DNA of 40,510 nt, taken from the IMG/VR virus record IMGVR_UViG_3300011997_000005, positions 1 through 40,510 of that record; one strand, given 5' to 3'. Below are positions 17,480 through 24,349 of this stretch, in pieces. How positions within the stretch are numbered: position 1 is the stretch's first letter; every line of letters starts with the position of its first letter. Source of the stretch: a virus. The notes under the pieces were generated by a model. It did not search any database. It worked only from the letters and a program-made list of their open reading frames with translations, and was not told the DNA's origin. Made by a program: the position numbers and the translations under genes.

Positions 17480-17742
17480 ATGCCTCTAAATCTACCTTCT
17501 GACATCGCATACGACCTAAGACAGCCCGTAATTGGTGACTCCTTCAATTGGAGCGGTATCGAGGCGGAACAGCATCATCAGTAATACGAGCTGTCTGCGC
17601 TCACCTCTAACCCCCTATAACGTATATACCCCAATCGTGCTACCTGAATGTAGTTAAGAGTACCGCTAGTGCTGCAACGGCACTCTACCTATACGGCTCA
17701 AGCCAGCCCACCATCATTAGAGCCGAATGCGCCTACATCTAA
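17480..17742 (+). pseudogene. Small tail-type gene broken by frameshifts
   Basis: An ATG with AAGGATAAG opens 34 codons (MPLNLPSDIAYDLRQPVIG to QHHQ), stopping at 17584. Coding-like sequence then continues in other frames: one shifted frame stays open to about 17655 (NSIISNTSCLRSPLTPY), and another closes at 17742 with STASAATALYLYGSSQP and AECAYI, a typical small tail-protein end. The total of 263 nt is one short of a frame multiple. At least two lesions are needed, so true decay or sequence errors are both possible. Confidence 0.45.
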
Positions 17743-17769
17743 TGAACACCTCCCCTACAGGACAGCATA

Positions 17770-17793
17770 AGCCTAAGCGTGTTGTAGTATACT
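17770..17793 (+). promoter_or_regulatory. Promoter with AGCCTAAGC element
   Basis: AGCCTAAGC (17770-17778), nine bases, then TATACT (17788-17793). No consensus -35 is present, so the element may substitute for it. Drives the lysis genes. Confidence 0.55.
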
Positions 17794-17813
17794 GAAACCA
17801 ATAAGGAACTAAT

Positions 17814-18965
17814 ATGGTACGAACTGATTTACCCGCCGACTGGAATACTATAGACATTCGTGGCCCGATCCCCGGTAACTCATTTAGTTGGGGGCCGGAG
17901 AACGAGGAGCCACTAGCTGCTAAAAAGCGGATTGTAATCCACGCCACGGCTGCTCAAGCTCCTAATGAAGATGGTTTTACGATGGGGGCTTACCATATTG
18001 GCCCACCCGACAACTGGCCGGGTATAGGTGTGATGTGGGTTGTAACTAAGGACGCATATGTTGGACACGCCTATGACGGCGGAGATTGTCCTGAGATAAG
18101 CTGGGTGGCTGGCACAACTCCCTCCGGCGCACACGTTCAATATGTGGGTGATGTCGCCACTATTCGGGCTGGCGTATACGACATGAACCCCGGCAGCCTC
18201 CACATTGAGATTTCTGGTTTATTCACTCCCGGCAACGGTGTACCGAGCGAGGCACAGCTCCGAGCCGTCCGTCACTTAATAGACAAGATTATTGAGAAAA
18301 ACAACGTCTTCCCCTCGATCAATTTTTACAATCAAGTAACTTATCACAACGCTATTGCCACCCCAGGTAACGGGACGGAATGCCCCGGCTGGCAACACCC
18401 GCAATTCGCAGAATGGTTTGGCTACTTACAAGGTGGAGCTGAACCGAGCTGGTGGTCTGTAGCTCCCGTAGTTGACCCACCTGTACCCACTCCCGTAATT
18501 GATATAACCCCGCCCGTACCCGCAATCCCCGAATGGGAGTCTACCTACCGCCAAGACCCCTCTAAGCGAGCCATCACCCGTGAGGGAGCTTTTGGCATAG
18601 ATGTCACCACTGGCACCGTAACTGTACCCACCATCGCTGTTGGTACTGAGATTGACGTAGCCGGATACTTTGAAACGGCGGGTGTTCTCTACGCTCGCAC
18701 CGTTTACTCCGAGGCTAATAACAAATGGAACGGCCTCAATACAAGCTTCCTCGAACCCATTACAGGGCAGCCTAGCGGAGATGTCCCCGTAACCATAGTG
18801 GATACTCCCCCACCCTCCCCGCCTGACGCGGTACAAACCAACGTGAGCGACGCTGAACTTGCGGCCGCTACCGTTCCCCTAATCCCTAAAATGACGTTCG
18901 TTGAATGGATAAAAGAGGTCTTCGCTAAAGTTTTAGCGGGACTAATAAAGAAAGGCTCAAAATAA
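17814..18965 (+). CDS. Endolysin, N-acetylmuramoyl-L-alanine amidase with SH3-like C-terminus
   Basis: 383 residues, ATG with AATAAGGAA. Residues about 35-205 form an amidase_2/PGRP domain: RIVIHATA gives H43, YHNAIATP gives H178 and TECPG gives C190, the three zinc ligands. This enzyme cuts the bond between MurNAc and the stem peptide. A Pro-rich linker (PPVPTPVID) leads to an SH3-like wall-binding domain (about 245-320), then another Pro linker and a C-terminal amphipathic helix (FVEWIKEVFAKVLAGLIKK). There is no signal peptide, so export needs the adjacent holin, whose ATG overlaps its stop. Confidence 0.85.
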   Translation: MVRTDLPADWNTIDIRGPIPGNSFSWGPENEEPLAAKKRIVIHATAAQAPNEDGFTMGAYHIGPPDNWPGIGVMWVVTKDAYVGHAYDGGDCPEISWVAGTTPSGAHVQYVGDVATIRAGVYDMNPGSLHIEISGLFTPGNGVPSEAQLRAVRHLIDKIIEKNNVFPSINFYNQVTYHNAIATPGNGTECPGWQHPQFAEWFGYLQGGAEPSWWSVAPVVDPPVPTPVIDITPPVPAIPEWESTYRQDPSKRAITREGAFGIDVTTGTVTVPTIAVGTEIDVAGYFETAGVLYARTVYSEANNKWNGLNTSFLEPITGQPSGDVPVTIVDTPPPSPPDAVQTNVSDAELAAATVPLIPKMTFVEWIKEVFAKVLAGLIKKGSK

Positions 18966-19399
18966 TGTCGGTAGTATTAGCAGCAGTCGCAGCCGTTGCT
19001 GCCACCCCAACCCCTAGCCCGGAAGTAATAACTCACACGGTGTACGTCACTCCTGCTTGGGTGACACAGCTCGGTATAATTTTGCAGCAATCAGCCGCTC
19101 TTGGCCTGTTAGTAGTCCCGGCTGCTATTGCCTCGTTCGCTCATAACTTTGTGAACCCAAAGTTAGGTAAATACGGTAATGCCGCTCTGCTCTATGGGTA
19201 CTCAATAGTCCTTGGCCTACTAGGACTCGTAGCCACTAATGCACTCAGCCTAACTACTGTAGACTTCCGTAGTCCTGAGCAAGTTGGTACGGCCATTCTA
19301 GCCGTCATAGGAGCCGCTACAGTGGTTTATAACCGCTATAAGGCCACTCACCCCGATGTAGCAGTAGTAGACGTTTCAGCGGTAGCTACGCAGCTCTAG
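18965..19399 (+). CDS. Holin-like membrane protein
   Basis: 144 residues with about three membrane spans: about 35-60 (LGLLVVPAAIASFA), 74-97 (YSIVLGLLGLVATNA) and 106-123 (GTAILAVIGAATVVY). It begins with an Ala/Val-rich stretch and Pro-containing segment. It starts one base before the amidase gene ends, the usual holin-endolysin pair. Holin function is inferred from topology and neighbour. Confidence 0.65.
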   Translation: MSVVLAAVAAVAATPTPSPEVITHTVYVTPAWVTQLGIILQQSAALGLLVVPAAIASFAHNFVNPKLGKYGNAALLYGYSIVLGLLGLVATNALSLTTVDFRSPEQVGTAILAVIGAATVVYNRYKATHPDVAVVDVSAVATQL

Positions 19400-19938
19400 A
19401 CTTGTTTATAGTCTCTTAGTACCTTGGTTGCTTGCTCTACTGTAGAGTAAATGCCAAGGTACTTTGTTTTATAAACAGCTCTATACCCCCCATCAGGGTC
19501 AATACTAACCCCCTCTACTCCTGTTTTATTTGTGGACTTCATTCTCCGATTTTGCGCTTGAGTTAATCGAGTAGCCCAAATGCAGTTAGAGGGTTCATAG
19601 TTACCATTATTATTGACTCGTTCAACCGTGTACCTTTCTGGGCGTGGCCCCATATCCTCGCAGAAATTAATAAACCCGTCTTGGCCAAGCCAGCGCTCTC
19701 CAACATTTATCCCCCTCCCCCCATAATCTTTATAGGCAGGGTCTTTGGGGTTTTTACAGCGGCCCTTTATTTTGAACCAAGTATTATAAAGTGGGTGGTT
19801 TCTTATCCCCCTCATGGGTCGCAATGGCTTGTTTGCCATAACATCGCCATACTTTTTTAGTCTCCAGACATGACTACTGCAAAAATCTACAGAGCAACGT
19901 GGTCTAACACAGCTTTCGACTTTACAGGGCTTTCGCAT
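19396..19938 (-). CDS. HNH endonuclease with AP2-like C-terminal DNA-binding part
   Basis: 180 residues, ATG with AGAGGAAC. An N-terminal Cys/His cluster (CKVESC...CSSHV) is followed by NHPLYNTWFKIKGRC, then YTVERVNNNGNYEPSNC with the HNH-type Asn and a WAT-T-AQNRR segment. The C-terminus (TGVEGVSIDP.GGYRAVY) matches the AP2-type DNA-binding repeat in phage homing endonucleases. It starts inside the 3' end of the RusA gene (52-nt overlap) and ends against the holin gene, as expected of a selfish freestanding homing gene. Confidence 0.8.
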   Translation of the reverse strand: MRKPCKVESCVRPRCSVDFCSSHVWRLKKYGDVMANKPLRPMRGIRNHPLYNTWFKIKGRCKNPKDPAYKDYGGRGINVGERWLGQDGFINFCEDMGPRPERYTVERVNNNGNYEPSNCIWATRLTQAQNRRMKSTNKTGVEGVSIDPDGGYRAVYKTKYLGIYSTVEQATKVLRDYKQV

Positions 19939-20354
19939 AGTTCCTCTATTATAACATGAACACGGGGATTTTGCTTATCGATAGCCTTAAAGAGATGTTG
20001 CTCGACAATATTCCGATCATTGGTATACACGTTTGCCGCCTGTAAAACATCCATCAACAGGGAGGGATCAAGGTCACTCCTAGCACTCTGATACCAGATC
20101 GTAGCCGTCATGCGAATAGGGCCAGTCATACCGATACGGTGATCTTGGGGGATTTGCATGAGCGCCATATCCCACCACTCACGGGCTTTGTCGCTCTTAA
20201 TAAACCGAGGTTTACCGCCGAACGTCACTAACTTGCGAGAGTTAGCTTTGCTCTGGAGGTTGCCAAATATCTCTAAGCTAAGTCGAGTGCAGACTATCCA
20301 CTTCTGAGGGGACGCCGAGTTTACAACTGGTACAGCCGACACTTCGACCTCCAT
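19887..20354 (-). CDS. rusA: RusA-like Holliday junction resolvase
   Basis: 155 residues as drawn. The core reads LEIFGNLQSKANSRKLV, RFIKSDKAREWW and SDLDPSLLMDVLQAANVY-NDR, which match the RusA order (substrate loop, then Asp-rich active site and an ND-R turn). RusA cuts four-way junctions during recombination or before packaging. No ribosome site precedes the ATG at 20354, but GGAGGT lies four bases before a GTG four codons in (20342), the likelier start. The 3' end overlaps the HNH gene. Confidence 0.75.
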   Translation of the reverse strand: MEVEVSAVPVVNSASPQKWIVCTRLSLEIFGNLQSKANSRKLVTFGGKPRFIKSDKAREWWDMALMQIPQDHRIGMTGPIRMTATIWYQSARSDLDPSLLMDVLQAANVYTNDRNIVEQHLFKAIDKQNPRVHVIIEELCESPVKSKAVLDHVAL

Positions 20355-20502
20355 GACTAGCTAAATAGTGAATTATACGGGGGGACTGTTTCAACTCGTC
20401 CATTAGCGTATGTACAAATGGTTTGACTAATGCCTCCCCGATAGTAGCTGCAACAACGGCTTTAAACAGGTAGCCAAGGCCAAATGCGACAAGTTCATTC
20501 AT
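20278..20502 (-). CDS. Small protein with hydrophobic N-terminus
   Basis: 74 residues. The first 30 (ELVAFGLGYLFKAVVAATIGEALVKP) are hydrophobic or amphipathic; the C-terminal third overlaps the RusA start by 77 nt in another frame. The ribosome site is weak. Possible small membrane-associated protein, but the shared region makes its true extent uncertain. Confidence 0.4.
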   Translation of the reverse strand: MNELVAFGLGYLFKAVVAATIGEALVKPFVHTLMDELKQSPRIIHYLASHGGRSVGCTSCKLGVPSEVDSLHST

Positions 20503-20534
20503 GCACCCATTATGCTGAACCGCTTGAGCTTTGT

Positions 20535-20828
20535 CTATTTAGCTTTAAGCTTACCGCCGAACATACCAAACATTCGGTACTTAGACGGAGGAGCTTCTAC
20601 GGGCTTGGGTTTGGATACTGTGCGCCGTGAGGCTGTGCCGCCCTTGATACCAGCTACCGTTGCCCGTTCAAGTCCGGTCAGTCCGTCTGGCCCGACCAGT
20701 GAAGATGCAAATCCGCCTGATCGGCTAATTTTTCCTCCAATTTTTCCGACCCTACGGTATACATCTTCTCCATAACGTTGTTTCATAATAGCGGCTGTTT
20801 TTAATCCACCGGCACGAGTACCTGACAT
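20535..20828 (-). CDS. KGG/GGKI-repeat small phage protein
   Basis: 97 residues, ATG with AAGGAG. GTRAGGLKTAA, KQRYGEDVYRRVGKIGGKI, SGGFAS and AGIKGGTASRR follow the recognisable layout of a small, basic, Gly-rich protein common in phages and resembling stress-induced KGG-repeat proteins. Nucleic-acid binding is often supposed, but the role is unknown. It starts four bases after the stop of the winged-helix gene. Confidence 0.7.
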   Translation of the reverse strand: MSGTRAGGLKTAAIMKQRYGEDVYRRVGKIGGKISRSGGFASSLVGPDGLTGLERATVAGIKGGTASRRTVSKPKPVEAPPSKYRMFGMFGGKLKAK

Positions 20829-20829
20829 G

Positions 20830-21035
20830 CTAAATCTCCTTACCTATTAAAACACTGGCATTACGGCCCGATCTGGTCTTACGCTTCTCACCCGACCTCA
20901 TCAACTCACCTTTGGCTAGGGCTTCTGTGAGCCTCGCACTCGCCGTTTGGTGGCTGAGTTCAAGGTCACGCTCTACCTCGTCTGAGGTGGCTCCAAATAA
21001 GCCGAGGGGGATTGTTTCGAGGGCTTAGGTATCAC
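20830..21035 (-). pseudogene. Winged-helix DNA-binding protein with single-base frameshift
   Basis: From 21010 down, one frame reads PLGLFGATSDEVERDLEL, then SHQTASARLTEALAKGEL and RKTRSGRNASVLI, a clear small winged-helix regulator with recognition helix SHQTASARL. This frame has no start codon and is blocked upstream by TAA. A GTG at 21035, overlapping the previous stop (GTGA), enters it only if one base is added to the CCCCC run near 21006-21010. With that base the protein is 68 residues. Either a homopolymer sequencing error or true inactivation. Confidence 0.65.
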
Positions 21036-21130
21036 CTCGACCAAGCAATCCCGATTTGCACCATGACCACAATACAGGCCAAGGCTAGGGCAATCATCAG
21101 CGCCCAATAGATAGAGAGGTGGCCTCTCAC
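21032..21130 (-). CDS. Single-span membrane peptide (32 aa)
   Basis: GTG start overlapping the previous stop (GTGA) and TGA overlapping the next GTG. RGHLSIYWALMIALALAC then IVVMVQIGIAWSR is one membrane span. Four-base overlaps on both sides support translation by coupling. Function unknown. Confidence 0.5.
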   Translation of the reverse strand: MRGHLSIYWALMIALALACIVVMVQIGIAWSR

Positions 21131-21237
21131 AGCTCCCGCCTAACTGTGGAACAATCCTTGCAGCGCAGGAACCGCCAGCGTTGGCCATCTACATTGTGGA
21201 AGCCAATAAACGCCTCCCATAAATGTTTGCAGTTCAT
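21127..21237 (-). CDS. Zinc-ribbon mini-protein (36 aa)
   Basis: ATG with GGAGGT six bases upstream, overlapping the stop of the previous gene (ATGA). It begins MNCKHLWEAFIGF and ends RCKDCSTVRREL: the C-x-x-H and C-x-x-C pairs suggest one zinc site. A typical tiny phage zinc protein; partner unknown. Confidence 0.6.
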   Translation of the reverse strand: MNCKHLWEAFIGFHNVDGQRWRFLRCKDCSTVRREL

Positions 21238-21434
21238 TTCCCTACCTCCTGCAATTTCAAATATCGGCTATACCACGCACTAACGGTCGAACGGCTTTTA
21301 ATAAAAGTGTCCTGAGCCTCCCGTAGTTTCAGCTCATACGGTAACTCGGCATCAAATATCTGCTTCAACACCTTGTACCCCCCTCGGTCGGGGTAAAACG
21401 TGTCAATTAGTTCGGGGAGGGTACGTTCAGACAT
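21234..21434 (-). CDS. Small helix-turn-helix-like protein
   Basis: 66 residues. PELIDTFYPDRGGYKVLKQ leads to KLREAQDTFIKSRSTVSAWY, where RSTVSAWYSRYL could be a recognition helix. ATG overlaps the stop of the annealing-protein gene. Probably a small DNA-binding regulator; moderate. Confidence 0.55.
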   Translation of the reverse strand: MSERTLPELIDTFYPDRGGYKVLKQIFDAELPYELKLREAQDTFIKSRSTVSAWYSRYLKLQEVGK

Positions 21435-22066
21435 TACTTCGCCTCCAATGAAGCTATCAGCTTGGTAGCGTCGGCTTCGGTGGTCGGGGCGGGTTTGTCG
21501 ATGATGAAGTCACAGTACTTGGTAGCCTCAATGCCGAGTATTTTGTGGTCGGCAAAGGCTAGTTTCACCCGTTGCATACTGTCAGCGCTGATTGGCTCAT
21601 CTTTGACGTCACGGCTCGGCTCTTCGGGGGACTTGTCGTAACTAATCCCCTTGGTGGGCTTCTCGGCCACTTGGCTCTCTAGCTCACCTTTGGCCCATAG
21701 ATCAAGAGCCACACCAAACCGCATAGCGCCATTGCGTAGAGCATCACCGATAAGTTCTTTTTCAATCTCAAACTTACTAATTGAACAAGTCCCTACACAG
21801 AGCTTAGAGGCTCCGAGGATCGTCAACTTGGCCCACATCACGGCGTTGTCCTTGCGAGTGCTGATAACGGGTGTGCCATCTTCGTTGAAGCTCAACGGCT
21901 CTAGGTTCCAGTTCTCCGGCCCGACAGCTTCGTTTAGGCGGTCGGTAATATTCGCATGTCCAACGTAGTCAAGTGTCACTCCACCTTTGGGTATGTGGCT
22001 GATCGCCTCTTTGGAGAACGGCTTGCGGAGTTCTGCCCAAGGGTCTTTTTTAGTTATTTCACTCAT
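21434..22066 (-). CDS. Rad52/Sak-like single-strand annealing protein
   Basis: 210 residues. Residues about 33-125 carry DYVGHANITDRLNEAVG, W-LEPLSF-DGTPV, MWAKLTILG and KELIGDALRNGAMRFG, the pattern of Rad52-type (Sak-like) annealing proteins in phages. They coat single strands and pair homologous ends. An acidic linker (120-160) leads to a C-terminal helical domain that may bind partners. Followed in the same operon by RusA, so the block is a recombination module. The exact subfamily (Rad52, RecT, Erf) is not certain. Confidence 0.6.
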   Translation of the reverse strand: MSEITKKDPWAELRKPFSKEAISHIPKGGVTLDYVGHANITDRLNEAVGPENWNLEPLSFNEDGTPVISTRKDNAVMWAKLTILGASKLCVGTCSISKFEIEKELIGDALRNGAMRFGVALDLWAKGELESQVAEKPTKGISYDKSPEEPSRDVKDEPISADSMQRVKLAFADHKILGIEATKYCDFIIDKPAPTTEADATKLIASLEAK

Positions 22067-22277
22067 TATCTAAACTCTCCGTAAAATCAATTTGGTCAAA
22101 CTCTGGTCGGGTCGGGATACCTAACATTCTTAGGGTGTTGGCCCCTTGGCGCTGGAAGTCGGCTTTAATCTTCATCTCACCATTGGTCAGGGGCCGGGAA
22201 TTGGGCCGCTCCATCATGGCGTAAATCTTGTCGATTTCGGTCTGGATCAGCGCCATACGTTGTTCTTTGGTGTACAT
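22059..22277 (-). CDS. Small helical protein
   Basis: 72 residues; charged helices (KEQRMALIQTEIDKIYAMM). Starts on the stop of the gene before it and overlaps the annealing-protein gene by 8 nt. No motif recognised; possibly an accessory of the annealing protein. Confidence 0.55.
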   Translation of the reverse strand: MYTKEQRMALIQTEIDKIYAMMERPNSRPLTNGEMKIKADFQRQGANTLRMLGIPTRPEFDQIDFTESLDNE

Positions 22278-22501
22278 TAAAATCTTAACCTTTCGCCACG
22301 CATGTCGTTATTTAGTTCCCATGCTTTATCATCTAAGAGGTCTTGCTCGGTTGGGGCTTGCTTATTGGCTATCCGCATAGTCTCTTCAATAGTGGCTTCA
22401 ATTCTAGCCTTAGCGTCTAAGCTCTGGGGGCAACCATGCCACCCCTCTACTCCGTCACGCTCATGGCCGCAGTAGACACAGATTTGGTCGTTGTTAGTCA
22501 T
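22277..22501 (-). CDS. Zinc-binding small protein
   Basis: 74 residues. CVYCGHERDGVEGWHGCPQS gives a C-x-x-C...H-x-C cluster at the N-terminus, followed by a charged helical tail. Overlaps the neighbours by a few bases. Likely a single zinc site; function unknown. Confidence 0.6.
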   Translation of the reverse strand: MTNNDQICVYCGHERDGVEGWHGCPQSLDAKARIEATIEETMRIANKQAPTEQDLLDDKAWELNNDMRGERLRF

Positions 22502-22694
22502 TAGCGTTCTCCCCGAAGATTATAAAGTCTTCCATATCCCACCGGGCGATCATAGCGTTCTGGATTGCATCAGCCATATGCTCGTAAGAGATGTACGGAT
22601 CATCGTTATCATCGTAAACCATCTTAGCTTCGGGCAGGACTTGTTCACATCCGCAACTGCAAAATACAAGGTCGGTCTTAGTGGTTGTTGGCAC
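22494..22694 (-). CDS. Cys-rich acidic small protein
   Basis: 66 residues, GTG start with AAAGGG about 7 nt upstream. FCSCGCEQVLP gives a C-x-C-x-C motif, followed by an acidic segment (YDDNDDPYISYEHMADA). Overlaps the next gene by 8 nt. Possible zinc binder; function unknown. Confidence 0.55.
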   Translation of the reverse strand: MPTTTKTDLVFCSCGCEQVLPEAKMVYDDNDDPYISYEHMADAIQNAMIARWDMEDFIIFGENAND

Positions 22695-22845
22695 GATATG
22701 GCCCTTTCTTTAATTCGGTTAAACGAACGTTGAACTGAGCGCGGCATTCGCATATACAGTAGCTTTGAAAGTAGCGATCACCATTTACTTTTACAATTTT
22801 GTCTTTTTTCGAGCCGTGATGAACATGGGCGGTAGCAGTTTCCAT
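22678..22845 (-). CDS. Cys-rich small protein (55 aa)
   Basis: ATG at 22845 with AAGGTGAAG upstream, TAA at 22680-22678. METATAHVHHGSKKDK then VNGDRYFQSYCICECRAQF: a C-x-C-x-C motif after an H-x-H-H stretch. It overlaps the GTG of the following gene by 17 nt and begins one base after the stop of the previous gene. Likely zinc binding. Confidence 0.5.
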   Translation of the reverse strand: METATAHVHHGSKKDKIVKVNGDRYFQSYCICECRAQFNVRLTELKKGPYRANNH

Positions 22846-22846
22846 A

Positions 22847-23158
22847 CTAGATCTTCACCTTGCCTAGTTGATAGTGATTGATAACGGGGACGATGCGCTT
22901 GTTATATGTACGCTTAGGCTTGTCTAGGGGCGCTGTAACGGCTTCTATGACTGTAGAGCGAGCAGTGCTGGCTAAGACAGTCTTAACGCCGTAGATGGCT
23001 CCTGTGGAGACGAGAGCGATAGGTAATAGGAGCTGCCACAGAACTATGAGCGTCAGTATTAAAACTGAGCCGCCTATGATCATTCCCATTGTGTTGTCAG
23101 TGGACTCTATATGCTGGTACTTATTCCGCGTATAGCTTTGGACTACTGTTTGTTCCAT
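22847..23158 (-). CDS. Membrane protein
   Basis: 103 residues from the ATG at 23158; a GTG at 23179 is also possible. A frame extending to 23221 runs through the promoter -10 and is not credible. MIIGGSVLILTLIVLWQLL and PIALVSTGAIYGVKTVL form one or two membrane spans (about 25-65), followed by a basic tail (KPKRTYNKRIVPV). First gene of the leftward operon. Function unknown. Confidence 0.55.
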   Translation of the reverse strand: MEQTVVQSYTRNKYQHIESTDNTMGMIIGGSVLILTLIVLWQLLLPIALVSTGAIYGVKTVLASTARSTVIEAVTAPLDKPKRTYNKRIVPVINHYQLGKVKI

Positions 23159-23199
23159 GTGGTTTTGTGTTTGATGCACCCTTTCGTGGTTACAAATGA

Positions 23200-23228
23200 A
23201 GCATACTCCTACTAAGTCCAATTGTCAA
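23200..23228 (-). promoter_or_regulatory. Leftward operon promoter TTGACA-17-TATGCT
   Basis: On the minus strand TTGACA (23228-23223), 17-nt spacer, TATGCT (23205-23200). Predicted start near 23193. It lies between the 50-aa zinc protein and the membrane protein and can drive the recombination genes down to 19396. Confidence 0.75.
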
Positions 23229-23241
23229 CCGTACTTTAGGA

Positions 23242-23394
23242 CTAAAGTTGTCCACCGGCGTGGGGACGAGGGGGGGATATCTTGTGGTTATGACGCTGGG
23301 GTATAGCCTCTCGCTGTTTGATATAGCACTTAAAGCACTGCATCTCGGCATTGAGGAGCGTTCGTATCTCTTTATTGCAATATTTACATAACAT
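23242..23394 (-). CDS. Zinc-ribbon mini-protein (50 aa)
   Basis: ATG at 23394, TAG at 23244-23242. MLCKYCNKEIRTLL...MQCFKCYIKQRE has two C-x-x-C pairs 14 residues apart, a clear small zinc ribbon, then a Pro/His-rich tail. No strong ribosome site. It lies just upstream of the leftward operon promoter. Function unknown. Confidence 0.5.
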   Translation of the reverse strand: MLCKYCNKEIRTLLNAEMQCFKCYIKQREAIPQRHNHKISPPRPHAGGQL

Positions 23395-23679
23395 GGTGTG
23401 GTTCTTTCAGTTAAGCAAAAGGGTCTACTTTGATTTATTCCTATAACTGCCTCCCTATAAGTAGTGGTCAGTGTTAGTCCCCCCTGCTAAACGAGCAGGT
23501 CGTGGGTAGGAATGTAAATCAATCTAGTAAGTATTCAATCTATGTATATCAGCGTAAGCCCACAGGGAGGCTTCTATACCCAAGGAAAAATGTCAGAGCC
23601 TGTAGTAACAGGTGCTTACCATCGCAAAAGCCTCGGTAGATTGTATTGTCCAAAAGAGTAGGTGGATCGCCGCAGGGGA

Positions 23680-23713
23680 TAAAAAAAGCCCCCGATTAAA
23701 TGGAGGCTTTTCT
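23680..23713 (-). terminator. Terminator of small RNA copy 2
   Basis: Minus strand: AAAAGCC-TCC and GGG-GGCTTTT pair with one mismatch around ATTTAATC, followed by a run of seven T. Rightward it would also work weakly (TTTTCT). Confidence 0.8.
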
Positions 23714-23809
23714 AACAAGATGTCATTAAGTTTAACTTAACACAGCTATTGGATATTAGCAACCATAAAATATTCTTTTAGCGTCACTAGACAATGACAT
23801 CTTGTGACT
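23680..23809 (-). ncRNA. Candidate structured small RNA, copy 2 (about 130 nt)
   Basis: Leftward unit with its own promoter and strong terminator. Near its 5' end ACAAGATGTCATT (23805-23793) pairs perfectly with AATGACATCTTGT (23727-23715), a 13-bp closing stem over a 65-nt interior, the same length as in copy 1. The interior has an A/T hairpin (TAAAA/TTTTA) in the middle and GTGTTAAG near the 3' end, as in copy 1. The terminator follows at once. The closing stems of the two copies differ in sequence but keep pairing, which argues for selected RNA structure. Confidence 0.55.
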
Positions 23810-23815
23810 AATATC

Positions 23816-23845
23816 AGTGTAATCCACAAAGCTAACCCGTGTAAA
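23816..23845 (-). promoter_or_regulatory. Promoter of small RNA copy 2
   Basis: Minus strand TTTACA (23845-23840), 18-nt spacer, TACACT (23821-23816), the same -10 as copy 1. The distance from -10 to the left arm of the closing stem is 10 nt (11 nt in copy 1). Confidence 0.55.
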
Positions 23846-24022
23846 CCCCTAAAGCTTTAGTGAGTTTGCCAGTTACATGACTAGATGTTGTGGTAAAATG
23901 TAGCCAGCGTCGTGGATCGCCGCTATCACCTCACAACAAGGGTAAGGATACAGGCATAGCTTTAGAGAGTTATCTATGAGGCTGTTGCAAAGTACAGCGC
24001 CCCCTTACACGTTGCAATTTAG

Positions 24023-24057
24023 AAACCCCGCCTCCTATTTTGAGAGACGGGGTTTTC
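24023..24057. terminator. Bidirectional terminator-like hairpin
   Basis: AAACCCCG and CGGGGTTT form an 8-bp stem over a 17-nt loop; TTTTC follows rightward. Upstream, a TAAAAT near 23896 could start a rightward RNA of about 150 nt that includes the second GTGGATCGCCGC repeat. Confidence 0.5.
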
Positions 24058-24097
24058 TGATAGAACCTTACCTGCACTAGAACTCCGATCTAATCAT

Positions 24098-24132
24098 AAC
24101 AAAAAGCTCCGCCGTGAGGGTGGCTGGAGCTT
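24098..24132 (-). terminator. Leftward terminator
   Basis: Minus strand AAGCTCC...GGAGCTT (7 bp, plus an inner GCC/GGC) followed by TTTTTGTT. Confidence 0.65.
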
Positions 24133-24143
24133 AATGTGGAGTT

Positions 24144-24168
24144 CGTGCGGTAAGGCACGTTTTGTTTG
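24144..24168 (+). terminator. Rightward terminator
   Basis: CGTGC and GCACG pair around GGTAAG, followed by TTTTGTTT. Confidence 0.6.
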
Positions 24169-24199
24169 GGGATTTTTGTTTTCGGGGTTAGTCCCCTTT

Positions 24200-24237
24200 A
24201 GACCAGTAGCGGTCTGTATTAAATATGCACTTAATAC
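24200..24237. other. Two adjoining perfect hairpins
   Basis: AGACC/GGTCT with loop AGTAGC (24200-24215), immediately followed by GTATTAA/TTAATAC with an 8-nt loop (24216-24237). They have no T run and lie between terminators, suggesting part of a structured RNA. Confidence 0.4.
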
Positions 24238-24349
24238 TTGAGCTTGCCTAGTGCTTTATTCCTAAACGTACAAAACCCCGCCGAGGTGTGACGAGGCTGT
24301 GTACATAAGTAAGATTACAAACGCTAAGTTTGCTCCCTCACTTTAGCAT

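Larger units (their letters stand above)
23662..23923 (+). repeat. 12-bp direct repeats GTGGATCGCCGC flanking small RNA copy 2
   Basis: Copies at 23662-23673 and 23912-23923, exactly 250 bp apart. The small RNA unit (23680-23809) and its promoter lie wholly between them. They could mark a cassette duplication or insertion, or be shared protein-binding or RNA sequences. Confidence 0.5.

Noticed and set aside
23715-23815. Interleaved inverted repeats (13 bp and GATATTAG/CTAATATC) read as a pseudoknot
   Set aside because: The promoter and terminator show transcription is leftward with a start near 23809, so most of the outer GATATTAG arm lies outside the RNA. Only the 13-bp stem is kept as RNA structure.
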